NCBI GenBank assembly: GCA_003167015.1
Contig: PMUF01000380.1
Span: 2,177-41,580 of the forward strand
Source of the DNA: Chitinophagaceae bacterium
GTDB taxonomy: Bacteria; Bacteroidota; Bacteroidia; Chitinophagales; Chitinophagaceae
Direction of reading: 5' to 3'
DNA: 39,404 nucleotides
In this document: positions 26,077-35,725 of the stretch, in pieces
How the letters are laid out: each line of letters begins with the position of its first letter
How positions within the stretch are numbered: position 1 is the stretch's first letter
The notes under the pieces: generated by a model
What the model saw: the letters and a program-made list of their open reading frames with translations, nothing else
What the model was told of the DNA's origin: nothing
Database searches by the model: none
Translations under genes and position numbers: made by a program

Positions 26077-28065
26077 ATGGAATCGAAGCATCTGAATAGA
26101 ACATTATCGACTGCGGGTCTATTGATTGCACTGGGGATTATTTACGGGGACATCGGCACTTCCCCGCTGTACACTTTTCAAACCATTCTGACGGAGGGGG
26201 GAGCGGCCAACCGATCGCTGGTATTGGGCGCGATTTCCTGTGTTTTTTGGACCCTGACCCTGCAGACCACCTTTAAATATGTGCTGATCACGTTGCAGGC
26301 TGATAACCATGGGGAAGGGGGCATATTCTCTTTATATGCGCTGGTGCGGCATTATAATAAGGCATTGTATATCGTAGCCATTATAGGCGCCGGCACGCTG
26401 CTGGCCGACGGGATCATCACGCCGCCGATCTCCATCACCTCGGCCATCGAGGGGCTGAATACGGTGCCGGGTCTGTCAAAGGATATCGTGCCGGGCAATA
26501 CCCTGGTGGTGGAGATCGTCATGGTCGTGCTGATGCTGTTGTTCCTGTTCCAGCGGTTCGGTACGAAGGTGGTGGGGGGTGCTTTCGGCCCCATCATGTT
26601 CCTATGGTTTTTAATGATCGGCGGGCTCGGGCTGTGGCAGGTCGTTCAGTATCCTTCCGTGTTGAAGGCGTTGAGTCCCTGGTATGGCATCGAGCTGCTG
26701 ACGCTGCACCCGCGGGGTTTCTGGCTGCTGGGGGCCATTTTTTTGTGTACGACCGGGGCGGAGGCTTTGTATTCGGACCTCGGTCATGTAGGCCGGAAGA
26801 ATATCCGGATCAGCTGGATTTTCGTCAAGACGACGCTGGTATTGAACTACCTGGGCCAGGGGGCCTGGGTGCTGTTGCAGCATACCGATAATATCAACGG
26901 GGTCAACCCCTTCTTCGCCATTGTCCCTCAAGGGCTGCAGCTGGCGAGTGTGGCGATCGCCACGTCGGCCAGCATCATTGCCAGCCAGGCGCTGATCAGC
27001 GGCAGCTTTACCCTGATCAACGAGGCGATCAGCCTGGGCTTCTGGCCCAGGATCAACGTGAAATACCTGTCCAATATCAGGGGGCAGATCTATATCCCCA
27101 GTATCAATTGGATCCTTTTCGTCGGGTGTGCGTTGGTGCTGCTGTATTTCCGGACATCGGAGGCGATGACGGCTGCGTATGGGTTCTCGATCACGATCGC
27201 CATGCTGATGACGACCTTTCTGATGTTCTTTTTTCTCCGCCGGATCAAACATATGCCGTTCTGGATCGTTGGGGCGATCCTGACGGTGTTCGTGTGCGTG
27301 GAATTTAGCTTTTTTGTGGCCAATGCGGTGAAGCTGCTGAAGCGGTTATTTTTCCTGGTGTTCGAGATCGGGCTGATCTCGACGATGTATATCTGGTATA
27401 CGGCGAGGAACATCACCCAACGATTTTTGAAGTTTGTGCCGCTGGCGAATTATATCCCGATGCTGGAAACGCTGAGCAAGGATGCTACCGTCCCCAAGTA
27501 TTCGACGCACCTGATCTATTTTACCCGGTCGCCGAATTCGAAGATGATAGAAGAGCGGATCATGAATTCCATTTTCGACAATATAGAAAAGAAGGCGCAG
27601 CTGTACTGGTTCATTCATATCGAGCGGACGGACGACCCGTTCACGATCGAATATGGGGTGGAGGAGATCAGGGACGATAAGATCATCCGGGTGGATTTCC
27701 GGCTGGGGTTCAGGGTACAGCCGAAGATCGGGTTGATGTTGCGGAGGGTAGTGCAGGAGATGATCGCGAGCAAGGAGCTGGACATTGTGAGCCGGTACCC
27801 GATCTTCTCGCATATCCGACCGTCGGACTTCAAGTTCGTGATCATGAAACGCTTCCTTTCCTATGACAATGAATTTTCGGTGCGGGACGGGTTTTTACTG
27901 AATGCTTTCTTTACGATTGGCAACCTGGCGCAGTCGGAGAAGAACGCTTATGGACTGGACAGTAACCAGACGGTGGTCGAGTATGAGCCGTTGGTGGTGA
28001 ACCCGATCTCGAATATCAAGATGAAGCGGGCTTTTTACAAGCGGGATACGGAGGAGGGGGCGTGA
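26077..28065 (+). CDS. kup: Kup-family potassium uptake protein
   Basis: ALGIIYGDIGTSPLYTFQTIL; LADGIITPPISITSAIEGL; C-terminal cytoplasmic domain. Confidence 0.95.
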   Translation: MESKHLNRTLSTAGLLIALGIIYGDIGTSPLYTFQTILTEGGAANRSLVLGAISCVFWTLTLQTTFKYVLITLQADNHGEGGIFSLYALVRHYNKALYIVAIIGAGTLLADGIITPPISITSAIEGLNTVPGLSKDIVPGNTLVVEIVMVVLMLLFLFQRFGTKVVGGAFGPIMFLWFLMIGGLGLWQVVQYPSVLKALSPWYGIELLTLHPRGFWLLGAIFLCTTGAEALYSDLGHVGRKNIRISWIFVKTTLVLNYLGQGAWVLLQHTDNINGVNPFFAIVPQGLQLASVAIATSASIIASQALISGSFTLINEAISLGFWPRINVKYLSNIRGQIYIPSINWILFVGCALVLLYFRTSEAMTAAYGFSITIAMLMTTFLMFFFLRRIKHMPFWIVGAILTVFVCVEFSFFVANAVKLLKRLFFLVFEIGLISTMYIWYTARNITQRFLKFVPLANYIPMLETLSKDATVPKYSTHLIYFTRSPNSKMIEERIMNSIFDNIEKKAQLYWFIHIERTDDPFTIEYGVEEIRDDKIIRVDFRLGFRVQPKIGLMLRRVVQEMIASKELDIVSRYPIFSHIRPSDFKFVIMKRFLSYDNEFSVRDGFLLNAFFTIGNLAQSEKNAYGLDSNQTVVEYEPLVVNPISNIKMKRAFYKRDTEEGA

Positions 28066-28110
28066 GGGGGCGCGGCCGATAGTAGAAGCGAAGCCCTGTG
28101 CGAGGGTGGC
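28064..28110. repeat. dispersed GC-rich repeat, copy B, starting in the kup stop codon
   Basis: GAGGGGGCGCGGCCGATAGTAGAAGCGAAGCCCTGTGCGAGGGTGGC. Confidence 0.7.
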
Positions 28111-28143
28111 TGGCGTGCGGGTGAGGGGGCGGGATTAAAGGGA

Positions 28144-28584
28144 CTATTCCTGGAACAAATTTCTATTGGTCATCAATATAAAAGCGAAAATAAGCGCCAA
28201 TAAGATCAGCAAACCGATCAGTCCGATTCAGACCGCTCTCCAAACTGAATATATTTGCCCGCCTTGCGCGATATGCTCTTTAATGGCATTTCCCTGGAAT
28301 CGTTGTACCAAATATTGTGCTATGCCGGTGTAAAGCAATGGGATGATATAATTCGGCAATTTTTGAACACCAGGAATAAAAAATACCACCCCAAAAATTA
28401 CTACTGTCGCAATAATAGCAACAAACCAGGCATTTTTTACCTTGTTGGGTTGCCCGATATGCTTAAAGTTTTCAGCGGCCAGGTATCCCGCCACCAGGGG
28501 GCGGCCCAAAATTGTACCTACATAAATCGCCCTGTCTTTATAAAGTTTGTAATCGGGGAGAGGCGATATTAGATTTTCTTCCAT
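28144..28584 (-). pseudogene. small membrane protein with an in-frame TGA (stop at 28228-28230; frame continues to TAG at 28144)
   Basis: MEENLISPLPDYKLYKDRAIYVG...GGQIYSVWRAV-[TGA]-IGLIGLLILLALIFAFILMTNRNLFQE-TAG. The intact upstream ORF is 28228-28584. Confidence 0.6.
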
Positions 28585-28661
28585 ATGGTTTTAATCATAA
28601 ATGTAATCAAATTTTTTCGGCCGGGGGGGGGGTGGGCTTGAGGCCCGGGGCGGTCCAGCGC

Positions 28662-31049
28662 CTATTCCGCCCGCAAACTCTTGATAGGGTTGGCGATAGC
28701 TGCATTGATTGCCTTAACGCTGATGGTCAGCAGCGTGATCAGCAACACCAAAAGACCGGCCGCGAGGAAGTCCCAGATACGGACGGTCACCCTGTAGGCG
28801 AAATCCTGCAACCACCGGTGCATCAGCCACCCCGTAACCGGCGAAGCCACGATAAAGGAAATGACCACCAGCTGCAGGAAATCCCTGGACAAGAGATTGA
28901 CGATACCGGCCATGGAAGCGCCCAGTACTTTCCGGACGGCGATCTCTTTGGTCCGTTGAAGGATGCTGTACGAGGCCAGCCCAAACAAGCCCATGCAGGA
29001 GATAAAGATGGCCAGAACGGTGAAATATAAAAAGAGCTTTCCGAATCTTTCTTCGCTACGATACTGCCGGTCAAAATGCTCGTCCAGGAAATAATACAGC
29101 AACGGCCTGTAGGGAACGATGCTCTTCCATTTGTTTTCAATGGCCGAGAGCGTAGCAGGCAAATGATCGGTCGATACTTTGACGGAGACAAGATAGCAGT
29201 AATCCGGCTCAATCCGCATGGACAGCGGTTTTATCTCCTCCTGGAGGGACCGGATATGGAAGTCCTTCATTACGCCGATGATCCTGCCCGTTCTCCCGAC
29301 CTGGCTGAAACGCCTGCCCACGGCCTGTTGGGGTGTAGGATAACCGAACATTTTCGCCGCGGCCTCATTGATCACCATGGCCTGGGTGGTATCGGTCTGA
29401 AAATCCCTGGAGAAAGCCCGGCCGGCCACCATTTTTATCTTATACTGGTCGATATAATCCCAGTCCACAAAATAGGAGTCCATGTTGGCGACCTGCAGGT
29501 CACCCTTGTAGTTTTCTATCTGGCAATTGAGGATCAGCGTCTGTGTGCCCGGGACATCGGAGGCGAGGGAAGCTGAAACCACGCCCGGGACTTCCTTCAG
29601 CGACTGCCGGAAGGCCTTTAGATGCGGATCTCCCTCGGTGTTGATGATCATCAGCTGCTGTTTGTCAAAACCCAGGTCCTGGTCGCGCATATACTTCAAT
29701 TGATTGTATACTACGATCGTGGCGATGATGAACGCGATGGACAGCGTGAATTGCACAAAAACCAGCCCTTTCCGGAGAACGTTGCCGCGGCTACCCGTTG
29801 TAAAGCGTCCTTTTAATACGATGGATGGCTTAAAGGAGGAAAGGACGAGGGCGGGATAAATACCTGCCAGCAAGCCAATGCCCAGGGATGCCGCAAAGAG
29901 CAGGACAACATAGGCGGGGTGTTCGAAAACGCCATGGCTGATGGTTTTTCCGGACAGCTGATTGAATTCCGGGATGAGGAGGCCGGCAAAAAGCAGGGAT
30001 AAGCAAGCCGCGATCAGGCAGAGTATAATGGATTCCCCGGCAAACTGGCCGGCGAGCTGGGCCTGAAGCGCACCAATGACTTTCCTGATCCCCACTTCCT
30101 TTGCACGTTCTGCCGACCGGGCAGTGGACAGGTTGACAAAGTTGATACAGGCGATCAGCAAGATGATGGCAGCGACAAAAGAGAACAGGTAAACGTTTTT
30201 GTAGTTGCCGTTTTTGCTGCCGTCACGCGTAGAATACAGGTATACGGCTTTCAGGGGTTCCAACGACAGCGTCGAAGCCATCTGTTGGCTTCTCATGGCC
30301 TGGCCTTCCCTGTTCTCTATAAAGGCAGGGAATTTGTCCTCGAGCGTCCGGATATTTGTGTTCGGCTTTAGGAGGAGGTAGCATATGGGGTGGTAGTCGC
30401 TCCATTGCCAATCGTCTTCCAGGCCCTGGTTCAGATGTAGGGTCTCTGTGCTCATGGAGACAATGACGTCGCCGCTGACCCGGGAATTCTCCGGCAGGTC
30501 TTTCATGACCCCTGTGACCTTGACCGGCCAGCCCTTTTGAGCGAGTAGGATGGTCTGACCTATGGGATCGGTATTTCCGAAATATTTTTTTGCGGTAGTG
30601 GCAGAAAATACGGCGCTAAAAGGTTCTTTCAGGCAAGTGTTCGGATCCCCCTGCAACAGCGGGAAATCGAAGACTTTGAAAAAGTCCGGGTCTGCGAGCA
30701 GGGAATTTTCTTCCTGGTATTTGATATCACCTTTCCTGAAGAGAAAGCTTACCGTGGCCACGCGAACCGCGGATTCTATTTCAGGAAACACCGGTTTCAT
30801 ATTGGGGAGCACAGGCCAGGCGGGGCCATTCGCCTTAATGGTCTCTGTGGGGGTTTTGACGTTACAAACCAGGCGGTAGATGCGGCCGGCTTTGGAGTGA
30901 AAGCTGTCATAGCTGAATTCAAAGCGTACGTAGAGAAAGATAAGGAAACAGGCGGTCATGCCGACCGATAATCCCAGGATATTGATCAGGGAAAATGCGC
31001 GGCGTTTCCAAAGATTGCGCAATGCAGTCGTCAGGTAGTTCTTTAACAT
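28662..31049 (-). CDS. ABC transporter permease (MacB_PCD/FtsX type)
   Basis: 795 aa; LRNLWKRRAFSLINILGLSVGMTACFLIF; ERAKEVGIRKVIGA; RTKEIAVRKVLGAS; C-terminal ANPIKSLRAE. Confidence 0.93.
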   Translation of the reverse strand: MLKNYLTTALRNLWKRRAFSLINILGLSVGMTACFLIFLYVRFEFSYDSFHSKAGRIYRLVCNVKTPTETIKANGPAWPVLPNMKPVFPEIESAVRVATVSFLFRKGDIKYQEENSLLADPDFFKVFDFPLLQGDPNTCLKEPFSAVFSATTAKKYFGNTDPIGQTILLAQKGWPVKVTGVMKDLPENSRVSGDVIVSMSTETLHLNQGLEDDWQWSDYHPICYLLLKPNTNIRTLEDKFPAFIENREGQAMRSQQMASTLSLEPLKAVYLYSTRDGSKNGNYKNVYLFSFVAAIILLIACINFVNLSTARSAERAKEVGIRKVIGALQAQLAGQFAGESIILCLIAACLSLLFAGLLIPEFNQLSGKTISHGVFEHPAYVVLLFAASLGIGLLAGIYPALVLSSFKPSIVLKGRFTTGSRGNVLRKGLVFVQFTLSIAFIIATIVVYNQLKYMRDQDLGFDKQQLMIINTEGDPHLKAFRQSLKEVPGVVSASLASDVPGTQTLILNCQIENYKGDLQVANMDSYFVDWDYIDQYKIKMVAGRAFSRDFQTDTTQAMVINEAAAKMFGYPTPQQAVGRRFSQVGRTGRIIGVMKDFHIRSLQEEIKPLSMRIEPDYCYLVSVKVSTDHLPATLSAIENKWKSIVPYRPLLYYFLDEHFDRQYRSEERFGKLFLYFTVLAIFISCMGLFGLASYSILQRTKEIAVRKVLGASMAGIVNLLSRDFLQLVVISFIVASPVTGWLMHRWLQDFAYRVTVRIWDFLAAGLLVLLITLLTISVKAINAAIANPIKSLRAE

Positions 31050-31189
31050 AAGCTGGATGGTATGTATTGAATGTAGAAAGAAGGAACGGCCCGGTCAAGC
31101 GGAAAATGACGAGTGGCCCTGATCAGGGATGGGGTGCGCATTAGCGGTTATCCAAAAGATTTATTATCTTACCAGCCATAATTATTGCC

Positions 31190-34009
31190 ATGACCTACAT
31201 CCTAAACCTGAGGCAAGCGGTACTGCTTGTTTTATCCTGTCTGTTCTTTATTCCATCGGGCTTCGGCCAATATAAGCTGACCGATGCCATACCTCCTGAT
31301 CTGGCGGTACTGACGGGCGTCTTACCCAATGGGTTGCACTATTATATCCGGGAGAATCACAACATTCGAAATGTCCAGTTACGTCTCGTCGTCAATGCGG
31401 GATCTGTGCTGGAGGATGACGATCAGCTCGGGCTGGCGCATTTCATGGAGCACATGAACTTTAACGGGACCAAGCACTTTCCGAAAAATGAATTGGTGGA
31501 CTATCTTCAATCCATCGGCGAGTCAATAGGCGCCGATCTCAATGCCAACACGGGGTATGATGCAACCAACTATATCCTCTGGATGCCGACCGGCGACGAA
31601 AAGAAGATCGAAAAAGGCCTTACCATCCTCTCGGACTGGTCGCACGATGCCTTACTGGATACAACGGAGATAGATAAGGAAAGGGGAGTGGTCCTCGAAG
31701 AATCCCGGCTGCATAAGACTGCCAGCGACCGGATGCGGCTTGTCTACATGCCTGTCATGCTAAACGGATCCAAATATTCCGGGCGGCTTCCCATCGGCAA
31801 GGACTCCATCATCGAGCATTTCAGCCCGGAGACGTTGCGCCGGTTTTATGAAACCTGGTACCGCCCCGACCTGGAGGCGGTCATCGTTGTCGGAGATATT
31901 GACGCCCGTGATATCGAAAAAAAGATCATCAAACATTTCCGCAGCTTTTCCAACCCGGTCAATGAAACGCCCCGCCCGGCAGTTATTCCGATCCCCCTAC
32001 GGACCAATCCGGTTGGACTGGTGGTTACGGATAAGGAATTCCCGAATACGGTATTCGAACTGTACAATTATATCGAAAGCCGGCCGAAATACGTGACCTG
32101 GGGGGATTACCGGCAAAAGATAGTGGAACAGCTATTTAACCTCATGCTGGATGAACGACTGGCTGGGATCACCCAACAAACAAATGCGCCATTCCTGTCG
32201 GGTGACGCCTCCTTTGAGGATTTTTTTTCGGGTTATCGGACTTTTAGCTCCGTGTTGTCTATCGGTGACAAGCCTTTGCAGCCAGCCATCGATTCGCTGA
32301 TGGTCGCTCTCGGCTCGATCCGGCAGTATGGATTTCTGGACGCCGAGCTGGAAAGGGCCCAAATCGCTTTGCTCAGAAAGGAGAGCAGCGCCTACCAGGA
32401 AAGCGACAAGACCCCCACCGCACAGTTTGTCGGTGACTATGTGAATAGCTACCTGACCGGTGCGCCGATCATTTCAGAGGTCGACCAGTATCAATTTCTT
32501 CGACAGGTGTTGCCAACCATCACCCGTGACGATATGGCTGCGTTGGAAAAAAGGCTGGACACCGGCCCGGGCAGCTTTGCCCTGGCCCTCTCTTCGGACA
32601 AGCCCGCAGGGGTATCGTCCGGAGACCAATTGATAGCGGATATCGCCGAGGCCCGGCAGCTGCCCATCACCGCACATGAGGAAAAAGAGATCGGTCACTC
32701 GCTGATGGATCATGTGCCTGAGGCGGAATCGATGTCGATTATCGAACAGAGTCAGGACGAACAATTGGGCACGACCAACCTGACCTTTAGTAATGGGATT
32801 ACGATAACCCTGAAGCCGACCACTTTCAAGAACGACGATATCCGGATGGACGCCTGGCGATTTGGTGGATTTCATCATTACCCATTAGCCGACAAGTTCA
32901 ATGCCATGAACGCGGCGCAGATCGTCAGGGCCATGGGCATTGAAGGTTTCACGAATACGGAACTGGACAAATTCCTCGCGGGTAAGACCGTTCACGTACA
33001 GCCCTATCTGAACGCCTATGAGGATGGCGTGGAAGGCAATTGCGGTGCTGCTGACCTGGAGACCTTTCTGCAGCTGGTGTATCTGTATCTCACTAAACCG
33101 GGCATCGATAAGGCGGCGTTCAATTCCTTTATCGACCGGCGGGAAAGTGCCGTTCAGAATTTGAAAGCAAATCCGACGGCCTGGTATGCCGACACCCTGG
33201 AAAAGATCGAGTACCGGAACAATCCCTGGAGCAACACTATCCCGACGCCTGCGGATTATGCAGGCATCGATTTACAGCGGTCGATGGACATTTATAAAAA
33301 GACCTTCAGCAACTGCTATGGTATGCACTTTACGTTCGTCGGAAGCTTTGACCCACAAACTATTTTGCCTTTGCTGGAAAAATACCTGGCCAATCTGCCG
33401 GCTGCCCAAATGGAAAATAGATATAAGGATGAGGGGATGCGGCCTGCGACGGGGGTTGTACAAACGTCGGTCAAAAAGGGGGTGGCCAGTCAGGGGCAGG
33501 TAACTATCGTCTTTACCGGAGAAGGCCCCTACATCAGAGAAGATATCCTGAAGCTCAATCTTTTGGTAGGGCTGCTCAATGTACAGATCTTCCAGCAGCT
33601 GCGCGAAGAAATGGGGGGCACCTACAATGCCAGCATGTCCGCCGTCTTTAATAAACGGCCTTATCAGCACTATGCTGTTACCGCACGGATACCCTGCGCT
33701 CCCGAAAATGCAGACCGGATGAGTGCCGCGCTGTTCGACATCATCAATTCGGTCCGCGAAAACGGAATAGATAAGGACCTGATGAACAACATGAAGCAAA
33801 ATATGATGAATCATCATGCAGGGCAGATGAAGACCAACGAATACTGGCTTCAGAGCTTGAGCTCCAGCTGGATTGATGCGGAGGACCCTATATGGCTAAA
33901 TGATTTCTATAAAATGGTACAGAATATTTCAGCGCGGGATTTAAAGGAGACGGCCAATAAATACCTGAATACTTCGAATTTTATAAAAGTCCAGTTGTTG
34001 CCGGAATAA
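31190..34009 (+). CDS. M16-family zinc metallopeptidase (two-domain)
   Basis: HFMEHMNFNGTKHFPKNELVDYLQSIG (HxxEH) with downstream E; signal peptide; 939 aa. Confidence 0.93.
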   Translation: MTYILNLRQAVLLVLSCLFFIPSGFGQYKLTDAIPPDLAVLTGVLPNGLHYYIRENHNIRNVQLRLVVNAGSVLEDDDQLGLAHFMEHMNFNGTKHFPKNELVDYLQSIGESIGADLNANTGYDATNYILWMPTGDEKKIEKGLTILSDWSHDALLDTTEIDKERGVVLEESRLHKTASDRMRLVYMPVMLNGSKYSGRLPIGKDSIIEHFSPETLRRFYETWYRPDLEAVIVVGDIDARDIEKKIIKHFRSFSNPVNETPRPAVIPIPLRTNPVGLVVTDKEFPNTVFELYNYIESRPKYVTWGDYRQKIVEQLFNLMLDERLAGITQQTNAPFLSGDASFEDFFSGYRTFSSVLSIGDKPLQPAIDSLMVALGSIRQYGFLDAELERAQIALLRKESSAYQESDKTPTAQFVGDYVNSYLTGAPIISEVDQYQFLRQVLPTITRDDMAALEKRLDTGPGSFALALSSDKPAGVSSGDQLIADIAEARQLPITAHEEKEIGHSLMDHVPEAESMSIIEQSQDEQLGTTNLTFSNGITITLKPTTFKNDDIRMDAWRFGGFHHYPLADKFNAMNAAQIVRAMGIEGFTNTELDKFLAGKTVHVQPYLNAYEDGVEGNCGAADLETFLQLVYLYLTKPGIDKAAFNSFIDRRESAVQNLKANPTAWYADTLEKIEYRNNPWSNTIPTPADYAGIDLQRSMDIYKKTFSNCYGMHFTFVGSFDPQTILPLLEKYLANLPAAQMENRYKDEGMRPATGVVQTSVKKGVASQGQVTIVFTGEGPYIREDILKLNLLVGLLNVQIFQQLREEMGGTYNASMSAVFNKRPYQHYAVTARIPCAPENADRMSAALFDIINSVRENGIDKDLMNNMKQNMMNHHAGQMKTNEYWLQSLSSSWIDAEDPIWLNDFYKMVQNISARDLKETANKYLNTSNFIKVQLLPE

Positions 34010-34020
34010 AGTTGTAAAAA

Positions 34021-34048
34021 AAATCGGGTAGTTGACACTACCCGATTT
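34021..34048. terminator. bidirectional terminator between convergent genes
   Basis: AAATCGGGTAGT-TGAC-ACTACCCGATTT, perfect 12-bp stem. Confidence 0.8.
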
Positions 34049-34081
34049 ACTATAAACCAACTACTCGAATAACAGAATAAA

Positions 34082-35701
34082 TCAAAAATTTCCTCCGTTT
34101 ACATCCCACCAAACCCGGGTCCCCCCGTTATCCGGTCCACCCATCGCAGATACGGCAGCAGTCACAGCCGCTGTATTCGTGGTATATTCATTCAGCGGGT
34201 AAGCCAGGCGTCGGATCTGGGTCTGTGTACTGATTAATCCTCCGCTGTTGTTATTGGCAACGGTAAAGAGGTGCGGGTAACCTGTCCTTCTGAATTCTGT
34301 CCAGGCCTCCTGCCCTTCGGGGAACATGGCGATCCATTTTTGCGTAATGATACGCTCCAGTGATTGTTCCTGCGTGGCGGCGGGATCCCAGGCAATGGTA
34401 ATCGACTCAACCGCCGGGGAACTATTGGCTGAATTTTTAGGATCGGTATAAGCGAGCGGAGTGCTTGTATTGTCCGCAATATAGGCTGCTGCTGCACTGG
34501 AAACACCCCATTGAGTGAATGAAGTTTGAATGCCCTGCTCATAATCCGCCTGGGCGGTTCCGAAACCCGGCCAGCCCCGTAACGCAGCTTCGGCCTTGAG
34601 AAAATAAACCTCCGCGGCGGTCATCATGACCATTGGTGCTGTCGGAGCACCAGCGCCGCCTGTATTGACGTTTATAATCGAAAACCCTCCGTATCCGGGT
34701 TTGGCTGTTACCGCAGCTCCTACCCGGATGCCTGCATATAGCCTGCCGATAGTAGGATCTGTCGTCTGGGAATAGTATACCGGAAGGCGGGGGTCATTAT
34801 AGCCGGACAGGATCGACTCTATAGAAGCGCCCATGGATATATCGGTCCAATTGGTTGCAATGAACCCGATCGGGTTATGATACCCCGAATTGGCGATACC
34901 GGCATCATCCGAAGGAGTGGTCATCAGGCCGCCGGCTGCGCCTAAGGCTTTTACAGCCTGTGCCTGTGCCGTGGTCGGATCGATTTTTACGATATGCATG
35001 GCCAGGCGAAGACGCAGGGAATTGGCAAATTTGACCCATTCCGTATAGTCTCCTCCAAATACCCAATCGTTGGCTCCAAGAGGCTCTGAACCCGGATTGG
35101 CGGCTATATATGCCTGTAAATTGCTGGTGGCGGTATCCAGCTCTGCGAAGAATTGGTTATAAATACTCTGTTGGGAATCATATGGAGTGGAGGTAAGGGA
35201 TGTACCGGCCTTGCTATACGGAAGCGCACCCCATTTATCGGTTATCCTGTCCATTACTTCGACTTTCAGGATCAATGCAACAGCCCACAGGTCCGGGTTC
35301 GTAGTGGGTACGCCTTTTTGGGCCAGAAAGTTGACTGGGCCCACTGTCAGGGTATAGGCATCAATAAAAGCCTGCTGATTCCATCCGTCGATAAGGAAAT
35401 AGCTCAGGTTATTGATATTACCTTTGAAAGGATCGGGGGACATCATATAGCCTGAGTAACAGTCCGCATTCAGATTTTGGTCCAGCTGATAATTGCCCTC
35501 TTCCCCGTAAATGGAGGCGAATATAGGCGGGAATAGCGGACTGATCTGCACAGCGCTGGCGAGAAGACCTGTATTATCCTGGTTAAAACTCTCGAATTTT
35601 TTCGTACAGCCCGACATAGCTGCAACGGACAGCAGGAAAGCTGCTGCCAGCAGGCGGTATTGATTTCGAAAATGCCTGATCGATTTATATTTTAGGTTCA
35701 T
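34082..35701 (-). CDS. SusD/RagB-family outer-membrane lipoprotein
   Basis: Lipobox SVAAMSGCTKKF; SusD-like sequence; directly downstream of SusC-like gene. Confidence 0.88.
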   Translation of the reverse strand: MNLKYKSIRHFRNQYRLLAAAFLLSVAAMSGCTKKFESFNQDNTGLLASAVQISPLFPPIFASIYGEEGNYQLDQNLNADCYSGYMMSPDPFKGNINNLSYFLIDGWNQQAFIDAYTLTVGPVNFLAQKGVPTTNPDLWAVALILKVEVMDRITDKWGALPYSKAGTSLTSTPYDSQQSIYNQFFAELDTATSNLQAYIAANPGSEPLGANDWVFGGDYTEWVKFANSLRLRLAMHIVKIDPTTAQAQAVKALGAAGGLMTTPSDDAGIANSGYHNPIGFIATNWTDISMGASIESILSGYNDPRLPVYYSQTTDPTIGRLYAGIRVGAAVTAKPGYGGFSIINVNTGGAGAPTAPMVMMTAAEVYFLKAEAALRGWPGFGTAQADYEQGIQTSFTQWGVSSAAAAYIADNTSTPLAYTDPKNSANSSPAVESITIAWDPAATQEQSLERIITQKWIAMFPEGQEAWTEFRRTGYPHLFTVANNNSGGLISTQTQIRRLAYPLNEYTTNTAAVTAAVSAMGGPDNGGTRVWWDVNGGNF

Positions 35702-35725
35702 TTTTTTGAATTTTTATGGTGAAAA

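Noticed and set aside
26611-27813. Minus-strand ORFs (26611-27252, 27346-27813) inside kup
   Set aside because: Antisense to the well-supported Kup frame; composition typical of shadow ORFs.
28228-28230. TGA as selenocysteine codon
   Set aside because: No redox-type context, no SECIS-like element recognised, and the codon precedes a plain hydrophobic helix; nonsense mutation or read-through is simpler.
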